In this document: positions 37,742 to 50,889 of the stretch, in pieces
Layout: the number at the start of each line of letters is the position of its first letter
Numbering within the stretch: position 1 is the stretch's first letter
Origin: Triops longicaudatus
Taxonomy: Eukaryota; Arthropoda; Branchiopoda; Notostraca; Triopsidae
Length of the DNA: 64,000 nucleotides
NCBI GenBank assembly: GCA_022885665.1
Contig: JAGQDJ010000033.1
Span: 682,001 to 746,000, forward strand
Direction: 5' to 3'
The notes under the pieces: generated by a model
What the model was told of the DNA's origin: nothing
Seen by the model: only the letters and a program-made list of their open reading frames with translations
The model's database searches: none
Position numbers and translations under genes: made by a program

Positions 37742-40011
37742 GAGGAACCTTTAATTCTTTAGTCCTACACTCTCTGCTTTATACGTCAGCAAGCAAACAC
37801 TGACGTTAACGACATATAATGTAACCGAAACAAAACAAAACTGATGTAAGAAAGCCTTTAACTAGTATATGATGATTACGTTATGTACAGTTCGTAATTA
37901 TAAAAGCGAAACACCAGCTATTAAGGCTAATTAACTGGATGCTTAATATTTCCGTTTACACGCCATTACCTCAAGTTCGAAACTTCCCATGCTGGCGAAC
38001 GATCCATTACTTCCTGTGCTTTGAGAAATACTTTTTGGATCCTGGTGAGCACAAAACAAAAGAAGGCATGATTAGCAACAATTTGCACTGATAGCGCGGA
38101 TATAACACTTGTCCATAAAACTTTTATCTTCGCGTAACGACTTAAATTTAATCACTATATTTTCCCTGGCGAGGAAACTTAACGATAAAAGACTGAAGTC
38201 TGTTCCTTGGCAAACGCTAGCAAGCAACTAATAACGTAAACTCTAAGAAGCGTCACCTGTTCTTTTTGGACCACCTGTTTGGGCGACTGAACTTTTTCCC
38301 TATCATGCTTCGTTACCATCCTACAGACCGGAATAAGCACCCAGAAGCCACTCCAGTCGTTATAGAGCAACAAATCAAACAATACAAAAAGTACAACAGG
38401 AATGCGAGCTGGAACATCTTTGCTCCGGTTCACAAAAGTTACTAAGAATTGAGATCAAGCGACAATTATAGATAATGTATAAGAAAGACCACGCATTAAC
38501 GCATTACGCATATCTAGGTTCTCGCAAAATGAACACCGTCATCTGTGCAAATGGAAAAGCTGCTCAACGAGTACCTGCTCTACTTAATTTCCGTACACGC
38601 AGACTTTCGTTTCACTTGATACGTGACATGTCTTACCCTGTAAAGTGGTTTGGGTAATTCGGCAATAGGCGACGTGCACATGCTGCTGGGAAGACCCAGA
38701 TCTTCTTCGCTTGTATCCACGGCCCGCCGTTGCCGCAACGCAAGACGTAGCTCCGCCTTTACCAACGCCATAAAAATAACAGCACATTTTCAATAACAGT
38801 CATGAGGGAGAATTTAATGCCCATACCTGAACATCTTTCATAACTAACTGCCGGTTAGATAAGGATGAAGCTGAGCTACCTAAATTGTCTCGGGCTAATA
38901 CCGAGACCTCCGGGCTGAACACGGAGTCATGGGACACAGACAACCCGGCACTGTATGCCGCGGAAACTGTTTGACTAACGGGTGAATAATCAGCATCGGA
39001 TGGCAACCTGGAATACAAATGGCCGACATAGTTGGCGGTTAGACTCAACAGTTTTTAATAATGATAATAATGCAAAAGTAACATAAAAACAAAAGGAAAC
39101 ATAAACATAACAAGATTAACAGAAGGTACCTTCTGTTGCTCCCTGGGGAGTCTGAAGCTAGAAGTACACTCGTTGATCGACTTCTAATGCATGCTGTAAC
39201 AATTCCAGCACCCGAACCCTGACCTCTGTGCCTACGTTCCACCAAGAATCCTTCCGGTACCGAAGTCGAGGCCATTCCCGAGGATGATGCCACACCCTCC
39301 GAACGCGACTTGCGACGAAACATACGACGCAGTCCATTCCATGGACGGAAACGCTTTCTCTTTGAGTCTGTCAAGATAATTCACAAACATTATTAACAAG
39401 ATTTTTTTTCTTCGTTTTTAGGGGGAAAAAGAGCAGAAAACGCTAATCCAACTGACTGGAATGTGTGGAGTATTCCTGTTTCTCCATGTTTAATTGCTTC
39501 GAAAATCACGTAGCTTGAGTTCAAACAAATGAACCACAAAATACGACTCCAGCATACTAGCGTAACAAATGGACTGCAGGTTACACGATCTACATTGCAC
39601 TAATAAGATTGCACGTATAAGGCTGAAACAAAATCCTCCGCTGGCTTGTAACGAAAAAAGGATCAATATTCGAAACCCAACTGCAGGAAGAAAAAGGCCT
39701 TACATAAAATTAGCTAAGTGTACATCTTATCGGGGTTCAGCAAACCCTTAATGAGATATCTAATCTTGAATTTTTTTATCATAACGAACAGTGTTTCTTA
39801 AGTTTCCGTTTTCTTTTCTTTTCGCAAGTCGTGCACTCTGAAAAGATAATAACCTTTTTCCGAAAATTTCTTGACATAGCAACAACACCATATGCTTTAC
39901 ATCTCCATTAAGTTAGCTCCATGAACACTTACGTGACAGTGATCCTATTTCTGCTGCCGCGTCGGTCATGACGCTTTCTTCTGAGGTTTCCATGTCTTGG
40001 TGACCGGACAT
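32178..40011 (-). CDS. CRACD/KIAA1211-like protein (DUF4592), actin-capping regulator homologue
   Basis: Vertebrate CRACD binds and inhibits actin capping protein. Exons: 40011-39933 (MSGHQDMETSEE), 39367-39130, 39007-38827, 38756-38637, 38041-37970, possibly 37336-37293, 35964-35849 and 35789-32178 (stop at 32178-32180). Family marks appear in the expected order: a basic N-terminal patch (RPWNGLRRMFRRKSRSEG); SVSHDSVFSPEVSVLARDNL, matching the SHDSIF region of CRACD; AELRLALRQRR; and SAARHKMAIRPKKTRAASRT, matching the SAARHKLAVKPKK motif of DUF4592. The last exon alone encodes about 1,200 residues of Ser/Pro-rich, disordered sequence with a K/E/R block (RKELRKIKRSKEEKKRLKES). The phase does not close between the exon ending at 37970 and the exon at 35964, and a 162-base N gap lies between them, so one exon may be missing or misdrawn. 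The large plus-strand frames opposite the last exon are shadows. Confidence 0.85.
37470..37740. repeat. AT microsatellite around an assembly gap (N run 37517-37678)
   Basis: TA dinucleotide runs abut a gap of 162 N. The 20 bases CTGTCTGCTTTTTATTTCCT occur on both sides, at 37401 and at 37683, suggesting that one side was duplicated in assembly or that the gap is misjoined. Confidence 0.85.
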
Positions 40012-40906
40012 TGCGTAAGTATCACGACGTGGACACACTCGCCCATTAACTGACTACAAGAAGGCTTTCATGTTCCTTGAAAACGCATCGTAGCCAAAAA
40101 AACTGCGGGAAAAAGTGGAGAAAGGCACACAATCGGTTGAATAAAAAAAATCATTGCCAGGAAAACAGGTTCGTGATTACCACTGCGTTCGCAACAAAAC
40201 GTCGCAAACATAGTTTTATTTTGTACAGTAAAACCCTCTTATCCAATCTATTGGCACTGCTATAAGAGAACTGAAAAATCGATATATGAAATCATGATTT
40301 AAGAAAAGTTAATTGGGGAAGGTGTAAAAAGAGCAAATGAAATACAACACAGAAAATTAATTTTTGCTTATCAATAACCCTTTATGCCGCTTTCGGGTGC
40401 AAATCGTTCGCCCTTTTGTATTTAAGTTTTTGTAAATAACTAGTGACATGCAATGTTTTCAACAAATATACGACCGTCAATAGGCTGTAAGCCTTCAACG
40501 TAAACCACTTAAAAAGTACTAAGAAAAATAGCACAGAAATGTATTAAAATGGTCTTCCTTTGTTTTAATCAGCAGAGGTTCTCTGATCAAATTTTTAGTA
40601 TTTTTTAAAAGTCACACAGAATAGTTTTTAATAAATAGCAACAGAAAGGCGACATTCGTAGATAACTTGTACGAGATTAATCTGGCCAGTTAAGAGGAAG
40701 CTGGATAAGAGCTTCTACCGTAGGCATCACTAAGAAATACGAGTATTATGGAATAGCATCCATTAGCTCTCCGCAACTTATTAAAACACGTTCTTCCAGC
40801 GATGAAGGGCAAGGTCAACGTGCTCAACACGATAACTTTAAATACGAAAAGACGAGTCTGCAAATACGCCATATGGTTGACGAACAGCCTGGAAGGATTC
40901 ACCTTC

Positions 40907-41530
<624 letters not shown>

Positions 41531-44140
41531 TCGCGTTCTGGAGCCTGTGACTTTACTCAAGTTCATTACCAAGCCCCAACTCAAAACTTTCGCTACCTTC
41601 TCGCTGATCCGAGCTGCGCCAACCCATCCCGGTGCCTCGAAAGCACTTAGGTTAATTTACATATATAACTGGCACTGTCCCGTAACTGAGAAAACGGTCA
41701 AAGGTGGGTAAGTACTCAATGGCTCAACTTCTTCACGGTGCACGGAGAAAAAGAAATTAATCTGTGTCGAAAGGCTAGTGGGTGTATACAGCTGTATTCG
41801 CCTGTGACTCGTATAAAATACAAAAACCTGGTCCCTGGTATTGTAATCTAGGTAGAGATCTTCCTTTGCAATAAAACCTGTTCGTTTTTTTTTTAAAAAA
41901 AAAAAAGAAAATCTTTTGTTACAAGAATTTTAAAGTTGGATCCATGCGAGGCATTTGTTCGAACCAACAACACAGCCAAACTTAATGGCCCAGTTCCAAA
42001 GCAAAAAGGAAGCTAAGTATTTACGCAGCTGTTTAATTTGCCTCCAGGATAAAAACGTAAGTGGTGCTTAAAAGTGCACAAATGTGACTCAAACACCAAG
42101 CACGCTATTACGACTACAAAAATAACAAATTATCTCGTGGTTTCGCTATCGCAGCAAGAAAACGCAAACCGCAAGTGTAGAACTCCACCATTGCAGGGGA
42201 GGAGCCAAAAGCTTTTAGCAGAAGTCTTTCATAGCGCACCACGAAATAGCGACTGATTCACCCCTGTCACGCAAGATTGTTAATTTGGAAAAGAGAACGC
42301 CTGGGTCGTGTCGTAGTGCACAATAGGAGGAATTAGACGCATACTAAAATTCTTTCGTGCTGGGTTTCTTTAATAATAATTCTAGAAAATCCATAGTTCC
42401 CTGATGTTTGAGAAAGCAGAGTTAAGTACAAATTTCGTCACAGTAACGAGGGAAAAAGGCTTCAAAGGTCAGTAGTTAAGCATAATTACGGAAGCATTTA
42501 TGTTCTAAAAACGCTAAAATGACGCCTTAAACACGAAAGGTCGAGAGCACAGCCGGTAATTGCATTTCCTCAAGAACTAAGGACAATAACACCAGATAAC
42601 AAGTGTTAGACAGACGAGCCTATGTCTTTCGAAAAAAAAAATGGTTTCACATGACAGACAAGCAGCTAACGGAAAAGGGCAACCAAGTGGGATCTAAAGG
42701 AAGTATTAAATGGCTTAATCATCCTTCCAAGACTAGTTTCCCAAAAAGCAATATCCTCTTCGGAATCCACGGCGTTTTTACGAAAATTACAAGCTAATAA
42801 TAAAAAGTACCAAAAACACTGCAAAACATTGGCAGGTTTTTGTACAAAGCAATGCTTGACTCCCTTTGCTTGTGGCAATTCAGTTGTGATTCATTTCTTC
42901 CATTTTGTGCAATTGTGTGTCGCTAAAGGTATACTGTAGGCACGTTCTAACAATAACAGGAAAAAACAAGTCCTCTGCACTGAAAGAAATACGCAGTATT
43001 AGAAACATATGAGAAAGAGCTTTCACAGTAACTGGGAATGTCACCTTCAAACATGCCCATTACTATAAAGGGCAAAAAATAAATGCATCTCCAAAGTTGG
43101 GTATGCACATTATATGGACATTCTACTGTAAATTACACGGAGCCTGCTGGTACTTTTTTATTATATCAGCACTGACTTCCACTGAATTTAACTTACCTCA
43201 CTTGACGTAACAATACTAATTCTAGCCTAATGAAGCTTTTTTAACCTAATAAACTGAGGTACGAATGTAAGGCCTATAGGGGGTTTAATAGAAAGTTGAG
43301 TTAGCTAAATTATGCCTAGATTATGTTCACATATAATTTTAAAAAAGGTTTTATCTGCTAAATGCGCGTGTCGGAAATCAGGGGCTGAGGGATGTTATAA
43401 CATAAAAGTGCCGTTCCGCCGTTTGTCGGGTGCATGAATCGACTCTAAGCCAGACAACCGGAACGGTTTTTAAAGAAATCGTTCCGAACAGCGATTACGG
43501 TGTTTAAAATTAAAATAAGTATATACAACGCAGTTGATCTATATGTTAAAGTTGGTTAAACATACATTTATTTAAGAATCAATAGTTTTTAATTGCAAAA
43601 TTTCATTCAAGTTTCGCAGCAAAATACCTAATTACTTACGATTTTATTGTAAAGGTGAAACAAATCGGGTAGCTGACGTCTGTTTTTATTTTTAGCTACA
43701 ATCAACCTTATCGATTATTTATTTCTGCGCCCTCTTTCTTTTTGAATTACGTATCATTAATTCGGAATGCAAGAAAAAAATTGGATTCACAGGAAAAAAA
43801 AATTACGGATGCATAATCTGGTGAGGCGACATCAGATAAAAGTTCTTCCACTATATGGACAAAAAAAACATATTGATAGTTTAATTCCAAAGAGACTTGG
43901 CCCAAACAGCTGATCAGATTTATGGAGGAGGGTGGGGTCAGAGGAATCTCTGAACGGTTCTGGGAGGAGCTCTGAACCGGTTATGAGCTCATTTCCACAG
44001 CCAATCATAGCATGATTTCCACTTCCGGTCCTGGGTTCCACCTTTAACTCGTCCTTTTCAATGCATTTTTCCAACACAGCCTTTTTAGCTAGGGAGCCTC
44101 TCGGTATACCTCTTTGGGCTACTGTACACTGCATTCCAAG

Positions 44141-44299
44141 CAGTGGCGCAGACAGGGGGGCAGGCCCAGGCCTAGCCCGAAATCCTTAAAAAAAATTCTT
44201 GACTACTCACACAATAAAAAATTTAGTTGAATTGAGGCAGATTGAGGGGCATTTGAGTGTACAGGCCTACCCCGAAACAAATTCCTCGCTGCGCCTCTG
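44141..44299. mobile_element. hAT-type MITE, copy 2 (159 bp, 8-bp target duplication)
   Basis: It starts CAGTGGCGCAGACAGG and ends CGCTGCGCCTCTG, and is flanked by ATTCCAAG on both sides (44133-44140 and 44300-44307). It matches copy 1 closely at both ends, including GTGTACAGGCCTACCCCGAA, but lacks about 100 bases of the middle, so it is an internal-deletion derivative. Confidence 0.9.
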
Positions 44300-47200
44300 A
44301 TTCCAAGATTGGGATCGTTCCAGAGATGACACTACTATTGCATTCCTGTTTTTACCATTTACTTCATAAATTAGTTGCAGGGGTCACTCCTGACGAAAAG
44401 TACGAAATGAAAACTTTTAGACATTTACTTAGGTAAGCCTACTTGGAAACTCAAAAGTCGTCCACGAGGCATAATTAGCGAAAGCGGTGAAAGAAAATCC
44501 TAATTATCAATATATTATACTCTATGAAAATTAAAGAGGAGCAAGCAGATAGGAACAAGTTCATTTGTACCTCTATTGTTCCTAGGCTACAAACGTATAT
44601 ATTCAGCAAATGTTTCATCAAATTGTTGCAAATTTAGCTTCCTAATTGTAATGACCTACAGCATGTAGGCTAGTGTAATGCGAAATAAACGGTTTGTTAA
44701 TCCAGCAAAAAAACGTACCTTTCGACTAAGTTATCACGTTTTACTTAAAACATAGTTCTGAGTTGTAAAAACAGTAAAGTTGTACATGAAAGTAGAATTT
44801 ACTAACAGTTTAGAGCACCCCACTGTTGTATCTCGGATTTCTCACAAGGGTTCAACGTTTCATAGAACACTGAATGGATTACAAAAGTTTATATTCTTTC
44901 CACTTCGTTGTAGTCGGTATGGTCGCAATTGGGAAAGGAGTGGGTAAAAAGGGAAGATTCTATGCTATGTGGAAAAGAATTGCTCAACATATGTGTTCGT
45001 TCACTGGAGAAAGTGCTCAGATACACATTTTGAAACCTTCATTTTGAAATTACAGTTACATTAAGACCATAAAAATGTAACTTGTATTATTTATAGAAAT
45101 GCTTCACGAAATGTGTGAAGCAATTTTTACTCTACTAGACCGTATTTATGCATAGACTTCATATCTATTCTTAAACGATAGGGAAATCGCGTCATGTCTC
45201 TTACATTATACGTTGATACAGGTCGACAGTTTTACTTATTTTTGCAATTTGTCCTTTCTTACTTCGAATTCCGAAGCCTTTGCAAGACACTGAACAAGCA
45301 ATTTCCAATAATTGACCTTAGTGTTAGGTCATGAGTACAATCTTATGACCCAAGCGAACCCAGTTTTACAAAAACCTAGCTTCCTTACTACATCCGAAAA
45401 GTATACTTTGGAAAAGTATAATTCTCCGTAACCACAGGCTAGCCGTGGGCAACGAAACAATGTAATTTGAAGTTAATTCTTTTGATCTTTCACCTGAATT
45501 TGTCAAGAGTTTCACAGGTCAATTTGTTTTGTTTTTTTTTTCACCAAAAATTCTAGTTTTAAAATATCTAAACCGGCATGGAGAGAAAAATTTACGTGTT
45601 GTTTCTATAAAAAGCAGCAAAATTTTAGAAAGCGCTAAAAATGTACTAAGGGCTTTTTCAAAAATGTCTCTCCATGCTGCCCTAGAGATTATCCAGCATT
45701 ACTTTATTGTCAAGAAAGTTTTGAAATACATTGAACGGTTTTTGTTAAATTTGGTCTAAGATTTCCCATGTAAATTGCCCATAAGGGAGGGGGGTATACA
45801 GTGGCCTTTAATACCTATTTTCAATGGGCAACACTTCATTTAACAAAATACAAAAAGGAACGTGATAAATATGTAAATCGGGGGCTGCGTTTAGTACTTT
45901 CCTTATTGCATTACTTAGACAATGGTGTCACGGTTTTCGCACTTCCAAATTGTTGAAAGTCAACGTTCAAAATCTCGTTCAATATTACGACTCAATATTT
46001 ATTACAAATAAAACTGACAATAACTTTCGCACAGCTAACTCGCTGAAACGAAAGTCTAGCATTTTTTTTTTAAAAAAAAAAGGCAACTTTCAATCCCACG
46101 CTGCACGCGGAAAGCAAACTCGTTAAATCGTGCGTCACCTGAAAAAGGTATTGGAACGTCGCCTTCTTGGATCTCTTGCGTATTTTCAACGCACACTTAA
46201 TGTGCCTCACTCTGACACTAAACAAAGGTTCTTACCCAGCTTTCAAAAACCTAAGCTGCAGACAGCCTTTTGAAACAAGATTCGTTATCATGCAAACAAA
46301 CAGCGTTACAACGATTCTCATGTCGAAGAATTCAGGGATCTGATGACATTCAAGGCTGTTTGGGAAACGTGAGTCCGCCTGTTCAAATAATCTAACCGAA
46401 AATGCCATTTATTCTTTCCTTTTTCAATGTTAAACCTTTCAAAAACCTCCTTGCCAGCAGGCCAGCGCTGCTATTTACCTTGATGTAGAACAGCACTGAG
46501 AATCTGAAACGCAGCTATATGTAGTATACAAACGTATTTTTAATACATTTTGACACGTACACATGCGTTGGACGAAATCACGATCAAGCGAAGCGAAGCG
46601 GTCAGAATGAAGACATGCACACCACGAAAGATTCAAACTGTTCAATGAAACAATTACAGTTGCTTCTCACACCGTAAAAAAAAGGAAAATCAAACTACGC
46701 TTTCTACCTCTGGTGAAATTGGACCAGGGTTAGAAACTGTTATAAAGAGACTGTCGAAAAAAAAATGTGTTTACTCAAACTTGTCTCTATGCCTCGTTGC
46801 TTACTACACCGACCATTATAACATACATGCGTACAGCGTTTCATTTTACTCGTCGTTATTTCCTATTGTTGCTACACAACACTGAAAAAAGAGGGCAACA
46901 TTTACTAGGCTACGCATCTCGAATGCTAAAAGTCTTACAAAACCAGTCAAGTAGTTTTTAAGACACGCACCCAGTCTAACCTTGGAAATCGTTTACTTAG
47001 AGAAATATACATTTTCCACCCCGTGCAACGTATTGCTTACCTAAGAAAATAAAAGAGGTACTTATTCATATTCCGCCCCGCAAAATCAGTGTTCTGTTAT
47101 CGTCGCCTTTTTTTCAAACCCGAGAGTTTTTTATTGACACTTTTGCACTAATTAGCTTCGGTAGATGTAGACGAAGTAAGATTAGGAAAAATGTTGTAAA

Positions 47201-47324
47201 AAAAACGCGACTATTTTTGTCAAAAAAGGCTTGAATTGCATCACGGATTACCATTACAATAACAGTATTTCTACTCGTTTATTTTGGTTTTACGCACCTC
47301 AGGCGTGAAAATTTTACTTATAGC

Positions 47325-47368
47325 TTAACTTAACCTAACCGAACCTAACCAAACCTAACCTAATCGAA
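47325..47368. repeat. Degenerate CCTAA-like tract
   Basis: AACCTAACCGAACCTAACCA followed by AACCTAACCTAATCG resembles the arthropod telomeric unit TTAGG on the opposite strand, with interruptions. It is too short and impure to be a telomere. Confidence 0.5.
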
Positions 47369-49748
47369 AATAAGTATCAAGAAAGATTTTTATGAATGGA
47401 TCCTCTCTCAACTCTTGCTTCATTGAGAACAAAAAATTTATGCTACCTTGCTCGCATCCCCTACCATCATTATAAATGCTAGACCATACTCCACGGGCTC
47501 CCTTTAAGAAGTGTGACTTATGGAATGAAAACAAGAACAGAAAGAACATCAATAGTAGGAACGAATAAAGGGGAAAGTATTTAGCCTCTTAAGTTGACCG
47601 AAACAAAGATGTCAGCCCCAGCTTTCCATTTTATACTGTACTTTGCAAAATATGATACACCTTCACAATTTTACACATCCTTCACATATTCTTGTGGCGT
47701 ATCTCTCTGCATAAAAGCGTGGGTACTATTCATAACAAATTAAAACTGGATGGGGTGGTATCTCATGACAGATTCATGCGTTTCTAGATTACAGTAATAA
47801 TTTGGTCATTCACCCGTAGAGAGATACAGCTTCGTAGTAGGGGCAAACTGCGTGAGTTGTTGATCTGGATGTTAAGCCGTGCCTCAAGCAGAATCCCAGC
47901 ATCAGCTGGATTTCAGCAATTAAACCAAGGTTCGCTCATCACCCGAAACTAGACCAGAGGCACATCGGCCTATATACTTCTAATACAGCAAACAGCATTA
48001 ACTTCCTACGTTGACAACAGAAAATACATAGGCAAAACGTGCACTACGTCACAAGAGAATGCGTAGGATTGCACAAGTTCCAAGGGCACAATTGGCTATA
48101 TTAAAAAGTGTAGAAATAATCCTTACCTTTCAAGAACAATCCCCAGAGAAAAAGCGCAAGGATTTATCCATTGATCCGTAGGGATGTTGTGTGTAAACAT
48201 GCAAAATAGGTTTCCTGGAATTATGGTGTTCGTCTACTGAGTGCACATAATGCAAAACTTCCTTACTAGACGTACCACAACAACACGGTTACACAGAACT
48301 GAGCAATCTGGTTCCTTTTCGCCTTCCTTTGCCTTTCTGTGTCCGCTTTTCTCGTTTTGGCTGGGGTCCAGATTTACCCTACACACGGTTGCCCAAGGCA
48401 AGGTCTTGTCATTTTACCGTAATACATGCTAGACACGGACACTCAATTAACAAAGAAACTTGCTTGGTGCACTAGACGTTAGCGAATTTAGACATAAGGA
48501 AACGGAAACTTTCGGACTTAAACATCAGTCCAAAGAAAAAATAAGCGTACTTGCCAAAATGTGTTAGTGGACGCTCTTGTTTATGAACTCAAAATTATTA
48601 CATTTTCTCATTTTCTCCTAACATGTCACATATACGCCCTCTATTAGAGAGATGTAAACTTGCAATGAAACTGTAGATTACGCTTCGTACTTCACTTACG
48701 CGTGGATGTCCAAGGGTCTAGCACTGCTGAATTCTTATTACGCGGTACCTAGCCTGGCTTATGTCGACGTTCTGGGAATTCCCCAAATTTGGTGCTGATG
48801 GTTTTTCTGCTACCGTTCTTGGTGTACCGCATTATATAATTCATCCTAAGTTCTACTCTGTAGCACGTCTATGAATAACGTAAAAAACTTCTAAAACTCA
48901 GATATTCGAAACAGCAGAAAATTTCTTCGAGTCATGCAAAATGAATGGGGCACTTTCGAGCAAAGTCCTTTATCAGTAGATTTACCAAGAAAAACTTAAT
49001 TTTCTATTAAAACTTTAGAAAACGTTCGTTAGTAGATCTAACCCAACAGTCGTCAATGCAAGTTCACCATGTAAACGTCTTTTGGACTCAACTTCCACAG
49101 TATCCAGTTTTGTTTCAACGCGAACGAAATGGACAACTGTTTCCAAACATTTTCAATGTCCTCTTCTGCAATTTGGGCAAAGCAAAATTTATTATTTTCT
49201 CAACCTTTTCAGGAAAAGTAAAGTATAAGTCCAGATTTTAGTTATAAAACACTACTTACCGTGGCGGTGGCACGTTTTTATCATTCAGATAGTGTCAAAA
49301 TAGTATTTATTATGGTCATCATTACTGCGCGTCAGTGCTTAAGAGCAAACGCAGAAAACCCACAACCAGAAACTTCTTCACGTTTTTTCCATCTAAGCGA
49401 AATCTCTTCAAGCACGGCTTCGCAGTATGAAACAAAACCCTCGCGACATGTTTGCCAGTTGGAACAGTTGGGATCTTTTTTGAAGTTTCAAACATTGAAA
49501 TATATAATTAGTAATAATCTGAAAAAGGGGCGAAAACACACAGTGTTGTTCATCTGTGCGTTCAGTCGAAACGAATTTGAGAAAAATGTGTCCTGCTGAA
49601 ATGTCGCAGGATCCCTGGAGTCGCAAATTTAGAAGGAACTTTCGGAACTTGGAAGGTCATGGACAAATCGCTTAAATTAGTCCTTGCGTTGAACAAGTCA
49701 AAATTCAAGTGACCTTGGTTCATCTACAAACCGCGGACGACGCAAAGG

Positions 49749-49784
49749 GTATATAAAACCTCGATGCAATATACACTTTCAGTT
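49749..49784 (+). promoter_or_regulatory. TATA box and TCAGTT initiator of the QWxP precursor gene
   Basis: GTATATAAAA lies at about 49749-49758 and TTTCAGTTAC starts about 28 bases later, the standard TATA-to-initiator spacing in arthropods. Downstream, a GAG|GTAATC donor near 49816 and a pyrimidine-rich acceptor near 49874 suggest a short 5' UTR intron before the ATG at 49891. Confidence 0.65.
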
Positions 49785-49890
49785 ACTTCTCATTACTGTT
49801 GTTTTAACTGTTGAGGTAATCTCGTCTTCAATCTGCGTATAATTTTAGTAATAAATTTTCTTATAGTATTTCAAGGTGTAGTCGTGAGCT

Positions 49891-50604
49891 ATGCAACAAA
49901 TTTTCGCTCTTACGGTGAGTTTGGTATTAGCAGCTGCTGCACTCTCCGTCGATACCTTCGATTTTGGACCTGAACAACCTACAAGAGTAAGAAGGCAATG
50001 GATACCATTGGAAGAGACGAAAAGTCGCAGTCGGCGACAATGGTCACCGCTTGACGAAGAAAACGAGAGTTCTTTGAGTCGTGCAAAACGTCAGTGGTCA
50101 CCGAAGGAGATGAATGAGAAGCTAGAGGATCACTTGCGTATGAAGAGACAATGGTCACCTGTCAATGAGGAAAAAGAAGCTCCCTTGAGTCGTGCGAAAC
50201 GGCAATGGGCACCTACTGACGGAGAAAGCGAAACTTCCTTAAGTCGTGCGAAACGTCAATGGTTGCCGTTGGATCTCAGCGACGATCCAGAGGTTCACTT
50301 GCGTATGAAAAGACAATGGACACCTCTTCAAGAAGAAAGTCCTTTGAATCGTTCTAAACGCCAATGGTCGCCGATGGAACCAAACGCTGATTCAGACGAC
50401 CATACGCGTATGAAGAGGCAATGGTCACCTATTGAAGGGGAAAACGAAATTCTTTCAAGGCGTTCAAAACGTCAGTGGGCACCAGCTGAAGTGGACGCTG
50501 ATACAGAACAAAAAACTCGTACGAAGAGGCAATGGTCGCCTTTCAGCGTCACGTTAGCTAATGGGCGTGTCAAACGTCACTGGGCAGAACAACCTGATCA
50601 ATGA
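49891..50604 (+). CDS. Secreted multi-copy QWxP peptide precursor (unrecognised family)
   Basis: This 237-aa single-exon frame starts with a clear signal peptide (hydrophobic core FALTVSLVLAAAALS, residues 5-19). After a short spacer come 11 units that each begin QWxP (x is S, A, I, L or T), with Q at residues 36, 50, 68, 87, 105, 123, 142, 158, 177, 195 and 214, then a final HWAEQPDQ. Every unit is preceded by R-x-K-R or R-x-R-R (RVRR, RSRR, RAKR, RMKR, RSKR, RTKR, RVKR), ideal furin or prohormone convertase sites. Predicted products are acidic 12-18-residue peptides with N-terminal Gln-Trp, and Gln could cyclise to pyroglutamate. There is no Gly before the cleavage sites, so no amidation, except possibly ANGR in unit 11. 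A neuropeptide, epidermal or immune peptide precursor are all possible; I know no family with this pattern. It converges with TMEM165, 285 bases away. Confidence 0.88.
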   Translation: MQQIFALTVSLVLAAAALSVDTFDFGPEQPTRVRRQWIPLEETKSRSRRQWSPLDEENESSLSRAKRQWSPKEMNEKLEDHLRMKRQWSPVNEEKEAPLSRAKRQWAPTDGESETSLSRAKRQWLPLDLSDDPEVHLRMKRQWTPLQEESPLNRSKRQWSPMEPNADSDDHTRMKRQWSPIEGENEILSRRSKRQWAPAEVDADTEQKTRTKRQWSPFSVTLANGRVKRHWAEQPDQ

Positions 50605-50889
50605 TTACCGATTTAACGAGACACAAAGTACGCGAAAAGACTTTGCTGACGATGCAACCAAACATTGATCTTTTTTTGTCAATTTTTTCCCTCTGCGCAC
50701 TCCAAAATACAATCTTTTTAGCAAAGATAACACGCACCTTTTTACTGTAAAAACGCTAGAACAGCAATGTTTTATCTTTACAAGGTCCGAACTCATAGCA
50801 CACGCTACATCGGAGCACTCGCGATTGACCGCGCATTCAAGATTGAACACAATGATATTCATAATCTTCATTACCGAGTACTGGCCGTT

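Noticed and set aside
43832..44134. 100-codon minus-strand ORF next to the second MITE
   Set aside because: No motif and no splice sites; its start is in the flank of the transposon insertion.
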